Assembly (NCBI RefSeq): GCF_001280085.1
Contig: NZ_LGED01000217.1
Coordinates: 124,001 to 188,000 of the forward strand
Direction of reading: 5' to 3'
Source: Saccharothrix sp. NRRL B-16348
GTDB lineage: Bacteria > Actinomycetota > Actinomycetes > Mycobacteriales > Pseudonocardiaceae
DNA length: 64,000 nucleotides
The position numbers and the translations under genes are program-made. Positions 44,325 to 52,982 of this stretch are shown here, in pieces. The first letter of the stretch is position 1, and every line of letters starts with the position of its first letter. Below the pieces are notes generated by a model. It had not been told where the DNA came from, ran no database searches, and saw nothing but the letters and a program-made list of their open reading frames with translations.

Positions 44325-44600
44325 TCAGTCGTCGTCATCGTCATCACCTCCGCCGGCCCGGCCGCCGCCGCGGGGAAGCGGCGGAGGATCCGGCGGCGGA
44401 TCGGCGATCGGAGCAGTCGTCACCGGCGTCGGCGCGGTGGTCGTCGCGCTGCTCGTCGCGCTGGTCGGCGGGTTTTCCGCGGTGCCGACCGTGACCAGCG
44501 GGGCGGTACCGGACTCCGCTTCGACCAGGGACGACAGACCGGCCAGGGACACGGTGACGGCCAGGCACGTGACGACGGCCCAGAGCCAGACGAACCGCAT
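44325..44600 (-). CDS. Small membrane-anchored or secreted protein with Thr/Pro stretch and poly-Asp tail
   Basis: 91 aa, no family. N-terminal hydrophobic helix MRFVWLWAVVTCLAVTVSLAG serves as signal or anchor. Then a Thr/Ser/Pro-rich spacer (TSATSSATTTAPTPVTTAP), a Pro run, RGGGRAGGG and six terminal Asp. A single chain ending in DDDDDD could bind cations. Start ATG 44600 is spaced 11 bases from GGAGG; GTG 44612 is too close to it. Confidence is limited because of its length. Confidence 0.5.
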   Translation of the reverse strand: MRFVWLWAVVTCLAVTVSLAGLSSLVEAESGTAPLVTVGTAENPPTSATSSATTTAPTPVTTAPIADPPPDPPPLPRGGGRAGGGDDDDDD

Positions 44601-44808
44601 CGACGCGGTCACCTCCCACCTGAGAATTCCCGTGGCGCACCGGACTTCACACCGTAGCAGTGGCCTGATCGAATTCGCACCGTAGTTGGGCCGGCCGGAC
44701 CACTTGGGCTAATGTCGTGAGGCGACGCCTCCATTCGAGGAATTGTCAGGCCGGCAGCTTTTGTTCACCATCGTGAACCGGGACGGCCCGGGATCGAGGA
44801 GGGCCGTC

Positions 44809-45669
44809 GTGGTCACGCTCGTCGACGTCGCCAGGCACGCCGGGGTGGCCGTCAGCACCGTCTCCTACGCGCTCAGCGGCAAGCGGCCGATCTCCGAGCC
44901 CACGCGGGCACGGGTCGAGCGGAGCATGGAGGCGCTGGGCTACCGGGCGGGCCGGCTGCGGCGCACCCGCGTGCTGGGGGTGGCGCTGCCTGCGGGCCTG
45001 GACGAGACCTGGGCGGGCGGGTTCCTGGCGGGCGTCATGGCGATCGGCCGGGAGCGCGGCACGGACGTGCTGATCTGCCTCGGGACTAGGCCGCGGCACG
45101 TGGGCGCGGTGGTGGCGGTCTCCCCCGCGCCGTCGCCGGCCGGCGACGTCCCGGTGGTCCGGGTCGGGCCGGGGGACGGGACGCCGCACCTGTGCCGCGT
45201 GGACGTGGACCGGGTCGCGGCGGGCGCGGGCTGCGCGCGACACCTGGCGAACCTGGGGCACCGCACCGTGGCCCTCGTCCACCGCACGCCGCCGGACGAC
45301 TTCCACCGCACCGTCACCGAGGTGCTGGGCAGGCGTGGCGGGGTCGTGCACCCGTGCGCCGAGCCGTCGGACCTGGCGCGGGCCTTCGAAAGCGGGGAAC
45401 GGCCCACCGCGGTGGTGGCGGCCGACGGCGCGGCGCTGGACGTCGCGCTGGCCGACCTGGACCGGCGCGGCCTGCGCGTGCCGCACGACGTCTCGGTGAT
45501 CGCCCTGGGCATCCCGCGGTCCCGCCCAGTGACCGCGGTGTCGGCGCCACCGGCCACCCTGGGCCGCGCCGCCGCCGCGGCCGTGCTGAGCGGCCACACC
45601 CGCGACCGCCTGGTCGTGCCGCACCTGGAGTCCCGGGGCACCACCGCACCGGCCCGCCGACCGGCCTGA
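44809..45669 (+). CDS. LacI-family transcriptional regulator
   Basis: 286 aa. HTH and hinge TLVDVARHAGVAVSTVSYALSGKRPISEPTRARVERSMEALGYR is the LacI signature. The sensor domain is shorter than usual (about 230 aa) and diverged: the usual binding-protein strand begins VLGVALPAGLDETWAGGF. The start is GTG 44809 with GAGGAGG at 44795-44802. It may govern the GH53 gene 4 kb to the left (both sugar-related), but nothing adjacent shows its target. Confidence 0.88.
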   Translation: MVTLVDVARHAGVAVSTVSYALSGKRPISEPTRARVERSMEALGYRAGRLRRTRVLGVALPAGLDETWAGGFLAGVMAIGRERGTDVLICLGTRPRHVGAVVAVSPAPSPAGDVPVVRVGPGDGTPHLCRVDVDRVAAGAGCARHLANLGHRTVALVHRTPPDDFHRTVTEVLGRRGGVVHPCAEPSDLARAFESGERPTAVVAADGAALDVALADLDRRGLRVPHDVSVIALGIPRSRPVTAVSAPPATLGRAAAAAVLSGHTRDRLVVPHLESRGTTAPARRPA

Positions 45670-45675
45670 CGCGCG

Positions 45676-45712
45676 CCCGCGGGGCGCACCGTGTCCAGGC
45701 GCGCCCCGCGGG
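45676..45712 (+). terminator. Hairpin terminator after lacI-type gene
   Basis: CCCGCGGGGCGC (45676-45687) pairs perfectly with GCGCCCCGCGGG (45701-45712), loop of 13. Confidence 0.7.
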
Positions 45713-45725
45713 TTGCCGGGTGAGC

Positions 45726-46001
45726 GGCGCTCATTGAGCCATTTCATCGTGATGTCGCAGGTCATGGCGCAGGCTGGACGGCTGGGTACGGGAAGGGCGA
45801 GGCTCCGGGTAAGACAGCAGTCGACCAAGATCCGATGCCCCGACAGGGAGCCTCGCCGTGCTGTCCTACCCTGTCGCGATTCCGCTGTCCGACCACACCC
45901 GCGTCCGCCTGGGCGACCTGATCCGCGCCGAGCGCGTGCGACGTCGGTCCCGGTGGCGTCGACCGGAGCCCGGCCGCGAGACCCGCCGCCAACCACGATG
46001 A
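45726..46001 (+). mobile_element. Left remnant of an IS5-like element: terminal repeat plus transposase N-terminus
   Basis: Bases 45726-45786 are an inverted copy of 48008-48069 (one indel, one mismatch). From GTG 45858 a 47-codon fragment (VLSYPVAIPLSDHTRVRLGD) ends at TGA 45999; its middle (LGDLIRAERVRRRSRWRR) equals the start of the right remnant. All catalytic parts are missing. The stretch 46002-46164 shows no feature. Confidence 0.7.
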
Positions 46002-46164
46002 AAGGGTTGAGCAACTTGACTTTCGTGTCTACGCCTTCGGCGGGGAGAAGGAGGGCGCGCTGGTCCGCGCGAGGTGTGCGGAGCGTTGGCCGCCGCGCTG
46101 TACGTCCGCACAGTAGGAACCCGAACCCGAACGTGAGCCGGGTCCGGGTTCCACTGGTGCTGAT

Positions 46165-46923
46165 CTAGGCGGGCGGACCCTCGTAGAGCACGACGCCGTC
46201 CGCGTCGACGACCCGGACGGAGACGATCAGCTCCTTCATCACCTCGTTCGACGACCCCTTCTCCCACAATTCCGTCGTGGAGTGGCGGTTCCACCGAACC
46301 AGGGCCATCGCGGTCTCGTCCGTGACATCAGCCTCGACGGAGCTCCCGTCGCTGAGGGTCAGGGTCATGCCGCTCGCTTGTCCGGACACCACCCCGCCGA
46401 GGATCAGCGGGTAGACGGGCGGCTGCATGCCAGTGTTCGAGAAGGGAATCAGCCACAGGTCTGGCACGTCCGATGGCTCGATCTGACCCATGCGGATCAG
46501 AGGTCCCACTTTCAGGGCACCGTTCGGGCCGGGGACGCCCTCGCACACCACGGACTGGTCCTGGTTGCGAATCGTCAACGCGCCCACCCCGCCTTCCGCG
46601 GCGAAGGCCGCGGCTGTCCAGGGCTGCTCACCCGCGGGGTATGCGCGGTTGGCGTGCGCGACGCAGCCGTCGACGAACTTGTCGATGTCGGAGGGCGTTG
46701 CGCTCGGCGGCGGTGTGGCGGCCCGGTCGTCCCCGGTCGGGGTCACCACGACCACCGCGGCGACGGCCAGTGCGACGACGCCGGCCGCGGCCGCCAGTGG
46801 CACGTACCACCGGTTCCGACTGGGCCGCGGTGACTCGGCCATCCCGGCAACCACCGTGGTGCGGATCCGGTCCCGGACCTCGACGGGAAGCGGAGCACGA
46901 GGTGGCAGGTCGAGGTCGTTCAT
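46165..46923 (-). CDS. Membrane protein paired with an ECF sigma factor (possible anti-sigma role)
   Basis: 252 aa. A short cytoplasmic N-terminus (LDLPPRAPLPVEVRDRIRTTVVAGMAES) precedes one helix (VPLAAAAGVVALAVAAVVVV), then a Pro-rich stalk and an extracytoplasmic domain ending ADGVVLYEGPPA. No zinc-binding HxxxCxxC motif of classical anti-sigma factors. ATG 46923 overlaps the sigma gene stop by 4 bases. The anti-sigma role is inferred only from this pairing and topology; a substrate-sensing lipoprotein-like role is possible. Confidence 0.7.
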   Translation of the reverse strand: MNDLDLPPRAPLPVEVRDRIRTTVVAGMAESPRPSRNRWYVPLAAAAGVVALAVAAVVVVTPTGDDRAATPPPSATPSDIDKFVDGCVAHANRAYPAGEQPWTAAAFAAEGGVGALTIRNQDQSVVCEGVPGPNGALKVGPLIRMGQIEPSDVPDLWLIPFSNTGMQPPVYPLILGGVVSGQASGMTLTLSDGSSVEADVTDETAMALVRWNRHSTTELWEKGSSNEVMKELIVSVRVVDADGVVLYEGPPA

Positions 46924-47519
46924 GATGTCTCCTCCAACAACGTGCGCAGCCGCGATCGGGCGCGGGAAAGGCGGGACCGGACACTCGGCTCGGCGACCCC
47001 GAGCAGCGCCGCGGCGTCGGTCGTGGACAACTCGCCGAGCAGGCACAACTCCACCGCCTGCCGTTCAGCCTTCGGCAGTTCACGGACGGCGTCGAGCAGC
47101 CGGGGCATTCGGCGACCGTCGTCGACCCGGCTCGCCACCGCGTCCGCGTGATCGGCCTCGGCACCGTCACCGGGCAGCCGCCGCACGGCCCGCAGGAACC
47201 GCGTCGAGCTGCGGAACTCGGTCCTGGCCAGGTTCCCGGCCACCGCGAACAGCCACGGCAGTGCGCTGTCGCGCACCAGGCGCAGCTCCGGACATTTGCG
47301 CCAGGCCAGCAGGAAGGTGCTGGACGTGAGGTCCTCGGCCTTCGCCCAGGACGCCGTCAACCGGTAGGCGTGGTTCCACACGGCAGCGACATGCCGTTCG
47401 AACAGCGCCCCGAACGCGTCCCGGTCACCGGCCGCCGCGAGTATCCACAACTCGGCATCGGAACGGCCGTCCGCGTCGGTCACCGGCACCGCCCCCCGAC
47501 CTCGTCTCGAACTTGTCAT
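46920..47519 (-). CDS. ECF-type RNA polymerase sigma factor
   Basis: 199 aa. Sigma region 2 DAFGALFERHVAAVWNHAYRLTASWAKAEDLTSSTFLLAWRK and region 4 LPKAERQAVELCLLGELSTTDAAALLGVAEPSVRSRLSRARSRL. Starts assumed at ATG 47519. GTG 47489, with a G-rich upstream, is an alternative giving 189 aa. A TCATCAcaTGATGA inverted repeat (47516-47529) overlaps the ATG and may be control DNA. The gene lies between two inverted IS remnants. Confidence 0.88.
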   Translation of the reverse strand: MTSSRRGRGAVPVTDADGRSDAELWILAAAGDRDAFGALFERHVAAVWNHAYRLTASWAKAEDLTSSTFLLAWRKCPELRLVRDSALPWLFAVAGNLARTEFRSSTRFLRAVRRLPGDGAEADHADAVASRVDDGRRMPRLLDAVRELPKAERQAVELCLLGELSTTDAAALLGVAEPSVRSRLSRARSRLRTLLEETS

Positions 47520-47649
47520 CACATGATGAGGTGACCGATCCCGCACCCGGCGTTGCATCATCCAGCACCGAACCGTGTCCCCCGACCGCTCGGGCGACGT
47601 GAGACCTACCGCTGCCGCCGCAACCGATGACGGTTCAGCGGGCGGGGGC

Positions 47650-48069
47650 ACGTTGACGCGGTGGCGATGGTGCTTGCCGGAGTAGTACGGCTTCTGGTCG
47701 GCGACCCGGTCGATCGGGACCGGGGTGCCGTCCAGGATCGCGTAGGCGAGGCGGGCGGCGCGTTAACCGGCGGCGTGGAGGTCGTCGGCCAGGGCGGCGA
47801 GCAGGTCCACCGCTTCACGGACGTAGCGCCAGGCGGTGCTGCAGGAGATGCCGAACCCGACGGCAAGGCGGGCGCGGGTGTCGCCGTTGCGCAGGTGCGC
47901 GAGCACGAGCAACGCCTGGCGGCCGGGCTCCAGCCGCCGCCACCGGGACCGACGTCGCACGCGCTCGGCGCGGATCAGGTCGCCCAAGCGAACGCGGGTG
48001 TGGTCGGCCCAGCCGTCCAGCCTGCGCCGTGACCTGCGACATCACGATGAAAATGGCTCAATGAGCGCC
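47650..48069 (-). pseudogene. Right remnant of the same IS5-like element, broken transposase
   Basis: Read leftward from 48069: IS end (48008-48069), then transposase codons (GDLIRAERVRRRSRWRRLEP...GISCSTAWRYVREAVDLL), an in-frame TAA at 47763-47765, then LAYAILDGTPVPIDRVADQ and YYSGKHHRHRVNV with the first DDE Asp. The frame stops near 47650, losing the rest. A stretch of about 102 bases present in the left copy (45787-45888) is missing. Clearly non-functional. Confidence 0.8.
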
Positions 48070-49587
48070 ATCGCCTCGCAGGTGCTCACGTGCTCCCGGC
48101 GGCAGTGCGGTCGTGACCTTCGCACCCTCCTTCCCACGCTGCCGTGCCCAGTCGTCCACCACGCCGTGGCAGGTCCGGTCGAGGTGGGCCAGGGAGGTCA
48201 GGTCCAGGTGGACCACGTCGCCGCGCACGCCGTCGAGCGCGGTCTGGAGCTTCGGCACGGTCAGGAACGTCGCGCTGCCGCCGAACACCAGCTCGACACC
48301 GCCACCGGGCCCGACCCGGCGGGCCGCGGTCAGCCGCGACAGCTGCCACGCCAGCTTGAACAGCGCCGCGACCAGGCCGATGACCACGCCTTCCAACAGG
48401 TCCGTGGCGAGGATCGCGCACGTCGTGACGATCAGCACCGCGGCCTCGCCCCGGTCGTGCCGCCACAGCCGCGGCACCTGGCGCGGGTCGATCAGCTTCC
48501 AGCCGCTGAACACCAGGATCGCCGCGAGCACCGTGACCGGCACCAGTCGCAGTACACCGGGCGCGAGCACGGCGAACGCCAGGATCCACACGCCGTGCAG
48601 CACCCGGGACAGCTTGGTGCGCGCGCCCGCGTGGACGTTGGCCGCGCTGCGCACGACCACGGCGGTGAGCGGGATCCCGCCGAGGAAGCCGGAGACGACG
48701 TTGCCCGTGCCCTGGGCGATGAGTTCCTTGTTGTACTGGGTCTTCGGGCCGCTGTGCATGCGGTCGACGGCCGTCGCGCCGAACAGGCCCTCCGCCGACC
48801 CGATCAACGCGAAGACCAGCGCGGTGCCGAGCACGGCGGGCGAGGTCAACGCGCCGGCCGACTCGGCGGTCGGCAGGTGCACCGCGTCGAGCAGTGCGCC
48901 GACGGAGAGCATGCGCACGTCGGCGTGGAAGATCGCGGCCAGCGCCGCCACCACCAGCACCGCGGCGAGCGGGCCCGGCACCACGCGCAGCGCCTTCGGC
49001 GCGCGTCCCCAGAACGCGATCACGACCAGCCCGCAGACCCCGAGCAGCAACGCGCCGCGTGCGGCCGGATCGCCGGAGACCCCTTGCAGCAGCGCGGGAA
49101 GGCCGATGAGGTTGTGCACCGCGTCGCCCGGCGCCTGGCGGTCGGCGAGCACGTAGGCCTGGCCGAGGAGGATCAGCAGGCCGATGCCCGCCAGCATCCC
49201 CGCGACCACCGACGACGCCATGGCCTGGAACCACTTCCCGACCCGGGCCAGTCCCATGAGGATCTGCAGCACGCCCGAGCCGAGCACGATCATGCCGAGG
49301 GTCGCGGTCCCGTGGGTCTGCACGGCGTCGAACACGAGCACCGCGAGCCCGGCCGCCGGTCCGCTGACCTGGAGCGAGCTGCCCGGCATCACGCCGGTCA
49401 CGAGCCCGCCGACGATGGCGGTGATGATCGCGGCCTCGGGGGCGACCCCGGAGGCCACCGCGATGCCGATGCACAGCGGCAGGGCGACGAGGAACACGAC
49501 GAGCGAGGCCAGCACGTCCGACCGGTAGCGCCCTACGAGGTCGGCCGGCTGGGGTTTGGACGGTTCGACGGGAATCTTGAGGGCCAT
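48058..49587 (-). CDS. SulP-family anion transporter (probable bicarbonate) with STAS domain
   Basis: 509 aa. Membrane part with SulP marks VALPLCIGIAVASGVAPEAAI and GVMPGSSLQVSGPAAGLAVLV, GLFGATAVDRMHSGP, and LGGIPLTAVVVRSAANV. The C-terminal STAS domain is about residues 415-509. The carbonic anhydrase encoded 27 bases upstream in the same operon suggests HCO3- transport as in BicA. The last codons (GAH and stop) lie inside the IS end at 48008-48069, so the natural C-terminus may have been cut or altered. Confidence 0.9.
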   Translation of the reverse strand: MALKIPVEPSKPQPADLVGRYRSDVLASLVVFLVALPLCIGIAVASGVAPEAAIITAIVGGLVTGVMPGSSLQVSGPAAGLAVLVFDAVQTHGTATLGMIVLGSGVLQILMGLARVGKWFQAMASSVVAGMLAGIGLLILLGQAYVLADRQAPGDAVHNLIGLPALLQGVSGDPAARGALLLGVCGLVVIAFWGRAPKALRVVPGPLAAVLVVAALAAIFHADVRMLSVGALLDAVHLPTAESAGALTSPAVLGTALVFALIGSAEGLFGATAVDRMHSGPKTQYNKELIAQGTGNVVSGFLGGIPLTAVVVRSAANVHAGARTKLSRVLHGVWILAFAVLAPGVLRLVPVTVLAAILVFSGWKLIDPRQVPRLWRHDRGEAAVLIVTTCAILATDLLEGVVIGLVAALFKLAWQLSRLTAARRVGPGGGVELVFGGSATFLTVPKLQTALDGVRGDVVHLDLTSLAHLDRTCHGVVDDWARQRGKEGAKVTTALPPGAREHLRGDGAH

Positions 49588-49614
49588 GGTGGGTCTCCGG
49601 GACGTGGTGGCGGT

Positions 49615-50196
49615 TCAGAGCTGGACCAGGGAGCCATCGCGCAGCTGCCTGACCTCGCCCGTGTCCACCTCGTAGAACCACCCGTGCACGCGGAGGCGCC
49701 CGTCCGCGACTCGGCGGCTCACCTCCGGGTAGGCGTTCAGGTTCGCCAACTGGGTGGCCAGGTGGCGGGTCACCGCGCCGGTCAACGCCGGGTCGTTCGC
49801 TTCCTCGTCCGACACCGAGTCCCGACCGATGACGTTGCCGTGCAACCACTGGCGCACGGCGGGGACGAGTGTGAGGTCGTCGCCGCGCACGGCCGCGCCC
49901 ACCGCACCGCAGTAGGAGTGGCCGCAGACGACGATGTCGCGCACGCCCAGCACCTCCACCGCGTACTCGACGGTCGCGCTCGCCGAACACGGTTGGTCCG
50001 TCGTGTAAGGGGCGATGACGTTGCCCGCGGTGCGGTACTCGAACAGCTCGCCGGGTCCGGCGCCGGTGATGAGGTTCGGCACCACCCGCGAGTCCGAACA
50101 GGACACGAACAGCACGGTGGGCCACTGACCCTGGGCGAACGCCGCGAGGCGACCACCCCAGGTGCGTTGGAACGTGGTGACGTCGATGTCGATCAC
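49615..50196 (-). CDS. Beta-class carbonic anhydrase
   Basis: 193 aa. Zinc ligands Cys 33 (SCSDSR), His 93 and Cys 96 (GHSYCGA); Asp 35 and Arg 37 form the usual dyad. Interconverts CO2 and bicarbonate. It is upstream of and co-oriented with SulP, so it forms a CO2/bicarbonate handling pair. ATG 50196 begins MIDIDVTTFQ. Stop-start spacing to SulP is 27 bp. Confidence 0.95.
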   Translation of the reverse strand: MIDIDVTTFQRTWGGRLAAFAQGQWPTVLFVSCSDSRVVPNLITGAGPGELFEYRTAGNVIAPYTTDQPCSASATVEYAVEVLGVRDIVVCGHSYCGAVGAAVRGDDLTLVPAVRQWLHGNVIGRDSVSDEEANDPALTGAVTRHLATQLANLNAYPEVSRRVADGRLRVHGWFYEVDTGEVRQLRDGSLVQL

Positions 50197-50297
50197 GTCT
50201 GCGCCGCCTTTCGTCGGGAGGGTGATTCCGACGATGGCCGCCGACCGTGACCGCGGGAATACGGAGAAGGCGGATATCGGGCCGTTTTACGGTCGTT

Positions 50298-51566
50298 TTA
50301 AGACGCGCGGGCGAACGCCAGCACGACCTGGGCGCCGCCCAGCGGCGACCGGCGCAGGCGCAGCACTCCCCCGGTGGCCTCGACGACCCGCCGCGCGATG
50401 TCCAGGCCCAGCCCGGTGGAGCCGCTCGACGGCCGTGCCGCGGCCGACGGGTCGGGGAAGCCCGGCCCCGCGTCGTCCACGACGAGCGTCACCCGGTGCC
50501 CGTCCGCGTGCACGGTCACCTTGAACGCCGTGCCCGGCGGGGTGTGCCGGAACACGTTGCCGATGAGGAGGTCCACCACGGCGGCGACGTCCTCGCGCTC
50601 GGCCGGCACCGGCACCGGCACCGGGTCGGCCGGGCAGTGGACCGAGCACCGCCGTTCCTCGTCCTCCGCCAACGGCGCCCAGAACGCGGTCCGTTCGACG
50701 ACCACGGCCACGAGGTCGCACGACGTGCCGTCGGCCGCGGGTGCGGCGGGGCGGGAGGCGTCGCGGATCATCCGGTCGAGTTCCGCGTCGAGGTGGCGGG
50801 CCGCGCGCAGCACCCGGTCGGCGTCGGGGCCGCGGAGCTTCTCCGCGTCGATCCGCAACGCCGTCAGCGGAGTGCGGAGCCGGTGCGACAGGTCCGCGGC
50901 ACGGGACCGCTCGGCGGCGAGCAGCGCGGTGATGCGCTGGGCCATGCGGTTGAACGTGAGCGCGACGTCGACCAGCTCCGGAGGGCCGGTCGGTTCGATG
51001 CGCTCCACCAGGTCACCCTGCCCGAAGCGGTGTGCCGCGGTCGCGAGGCGCCGCACCGAGCCGACGAGCCCGACCGCGAGCCGGTCCACCATCACCACCG
51101 CACCCGTGACCATGATGACGACGACCGCGGCCAGCACGGCCCACGCCCGGCCCACACCGCGCTCCAGCCGTTCGTCGGGCAGGAACACCTCCGCCACGAA
51201 CGTCTCCTCGCCCAGCCGCACCGGTCGGAGCAGCACGACGCCGTCCGCCGCGGGTTCCACGAGCGGCCCGTTCCGCGCGGCGTCGGCCTGCGGTGGGCGC
51301 GCCTGCGGGAAACCCACCGGCCCGTCGGGCGTGTGCACCGACACCGCGTGCCCGGAGACCGCGACGACCTCGGCCAACCCCCGTGCCAGGGCGCTCCGCC
51401 CGTCGGCGCTCGCGATGACGCCGACCACGGCCGTCACGGAACGCTCGGCGTCGGCGAGAGCCGTGCGGCGTGCGACCTCCCGCGTGACGACGGCCAGCGG
51501 CACGAGGACCGCGACCAGGATGGCGGACGCGCACGCCAGCGCCACGAGCACCAGGGACCGTCTCAT
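50298..51566 (-). CDS. Sensor histidine kinase
   Basis: 422 aa. Two N-terminal helices (about 5-27 and 140-165) enclose an extracytoplasmic sensor of about 110 residues. A HAMP region (VRRLATAAHRFGQGDLVERIE) precedes HisKA with DLSHRLRTPL (phospho-His). The ATPase domain has N-box NVFRHTPPG, VDDAGPGFPD and TGLGLDIARR. It overlaps the response-regulator gene by 4 bases. A 101-bp gap separates it from the carbonic anhydrase. Confidence 0.94.
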   Translation of the reverse strand: MRRSLVLVALACASAILVAVLVPLAVVTREVARRTALADAERSVTAVVGVIASADGRSALARGLAEVVAVSGHAVSVHTPDGPVGFPQARPPQADAARNGPLVEPAADGVVLLRPVRLGEETFVAEVFLPDERLERGVGRAWAVLAAVVVIMVTGAVVMVDRLAVGLVGSVRRLATAAHRFGQGDLVERIEPTGPPELVDVALTFNRMAQRITALLAAERSRAADLSHRLRTPLTALRIDAEKLRGPDADRVLRAARHLDAELDRMIRDASRPAAPAADGTSCDLVAVVVERTAFWAPLAEDEERRCSVHCPADPVPVPVPAEREDVAAVVDLLIGNVFRHTPPGTAFKVTVHADGHRVTLVVDDAGPGFPDPSAAARPSSGSTGLGLDIARRVVEATGGVLRLRRSPLGGAQVVLAFARAS

Positions 51567-52285
51567 GCGTGGTCGACCAGGCGGAACCCGACGCCGCGCA
51601 CGGTCACCAGGTGGCGCGGGGCGGCGGCGCTCTCGCCGAGCTTGCGCCGCAGCCACGACACGTGGACGTCGACGCTCTGCTCGCGGCCGGAGTGGTCCCG
51701 GCCCCACACGGCGGCGACCAGTTCCGCGCGCGGCACCACCCGGTCGCGGTGCTCGGCCAGGTACTTCAGGACGTCGAACTCCTTGCGGTTGAGCGCCACC
51801 GGTCTGCCGTCGACGTGCACCTGCCGCAGCCCGAGGTCGATCCGCAGCGCCCCGACGGAGACGACGCGCGGCCCGGGGTCGCCCGATCCGCGCACGCGCC
51901 GCAGCACCGCGCCCATCCGGGCGACCAGCAGCGGCACCGAGAACGGCTTGACCAGGTAGTCGTCCGCACCGGCGTTGAGCAACTGCACCACGCGCAGCTC
52001 GTCACGGCGCGCGGTCGCGATCACGACGGGCACGTTGCTCGCGCCGCGCATCATGCGCAGGGCGTCCGCGCCGTCGACGTCGGGCAGGCCGAGGTCGAGC
52101 AGCACGATGTCGGGTTCGTCGTGGGCGACGACCCGCAGGGCTTCCAGCGCGGTGAACACGCCCTGCGGTCGGTAGCCCGCACCGCGCAGCGCCTGGACCA
52201 GCCTGGTCGACAGGTCCGGATCGTCCTCCACCACCAGCGCCGAGGGTGCGGATCCGAACGTCGACCTGCCGTGACGCGAATTCAT
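51563..52285 (-). CDS. OmpR/PhoB-family response regulator
   Basis: 240 aa. Receiver with acidic pocket VVEDDPD, phospho-Asp 64 (VLLDLGLPD), ATAR and VKPFSVPLL; C-terminal winged helix with HRDRVVPRAELVAAVWG and DVHVSWLRRKLGE. Its start is the first gene of the leftward RR-kinase unit; carbonic anhydrase and SulP may be under its control but lie behind a gap. Confidence 0.95.
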   Translation of the reverse strand: MNSRHGRSTFGSAPSALVVEDDPDLSTRLVQALRGAGYRPQGVFTALEALRVVAHDEPDIVLLDLGLPDVDGADALRMMRGASNVPVVIATARRDELRVVQLLNAGADDYLVKPFSVPLLVARMGAVLRRVRGSGDPGPRVVSVGALRIDLGLRQVHVDGRPVALNRKEFDVLKYLAEHRDRVVPRAELVAAVWGRDHSGREQSVDVHVSWLRRKLGESAAAPRHLVTVRGVGFRLVDHA

Positions 52286-52535
52286 CGGCCTCTCCGTCTC
52301 TTCGCTCCGGGGGCGGCGGCACGATGCGGCGCCCCATCGTGCCGGGAAACACCGGAATCGGGCAAACCACCGTCGAACACCCGTCGAACGACCTGGCCGG
52401 CACTGGCTCCGTTCGGGTTCCTCCGCCGATTGTTCTTTCTATTAAAACAACCTTAAAAATCGCCGGTAATGGGTTGACGACAAACAAGTCGCGGTCCGAC
52501 TATTCGGGCAAAGGCATCGTTTGCGAGGAGGCGTG
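52286..52535. promoter_or_regulatory. Divergent promoter region, AT-rich patch
   Basis: 250 bp between the response regulator and the universal stress protein. The stretch 52430-52500 is AT-rich for this genome. A plausible rightward promoter is TTGACG (52474-52479) with GACTAT (52498-52503), spacer 18. No clear palindromic operator seen. Confidence 0.4.
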
Positions 52536-52952
52536 ATGGAGGCCAGTCGGATCGTCGTCGGCTTGGACAACTCGGCGGCCGGCGCCGCGGCTCTGAGGTG
52601 GGCGGTACGTCACGCGCGGGAAGGCGGGGTGGTGGTCGCGGTGTCGGTGTGCGGCATTCGCACGCCCACGGGCGGCACGGACCTCTTCCACACCGTCCGG
52701 CTGCGTCGGATGGACGACACCGTCACGCGGATGGGGCCGATCCCGAGCGTGCGCGTCGAGCAGTCGGTGCTGGACGGCGAACCCGGCCCGACGCTCGTGG
52801 AACTCGCCGAGGAAGCCGATAGCCTGGTGCTCGGCCGCCACGGGTACGTCCGGGGAGGGATGACGATCCTCGGGTCGGTGATCAGACACTGCCTGGAGCA
52901 CGCGACGTGCCCGGTCGTCGTGGTGCCGGTCGGCACGGAGCAAGCGGCCTGA
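52536..52952 (+). CDS. Universal stress protein (UspA family), single domain
   Basis: 138 aa. N-terminal RIVVGLDNSAAGAAALRWAVRHA and the C-terminal ATP-binding motif G-2x-G-9x-G-S (GRHGYVRGGMTILGS), followed by TCPVVVVPVG. ATG 52536 is preceded by GAGGAGG; the longer frame from 52521 overlaps it. Likely a nucleotide-binding stress protein. Divergent from the two-component system. Confidence 0.93.
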   Translation: MEASRIVVGLDNSAAGAAALRWAVRHAREGGVVVAVSVCGIRTPTGGTDLFHTVRLRRMDDTVTRMGPIPSVRVEQSVLDGEPGPTLVELAEEADSLVLGRHGYVRGGMTILGSVIRHCLEHATCPVVVVPVGTEQAA

Positions 52953-52982
52953 CCGCGCGGTCCTCGGGGCGTGCCGGCGGCC

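Noticed and set aside
45726..48069. Active composite transposon
   Set aside because: Both transposase copies are truncated, one with an in-frame TAA and a deletion.
52953..52982. Terminator GACCGCGCGGTC between convergent genes
   Set aside because: Short palindrome without a loop; too weak to claim.
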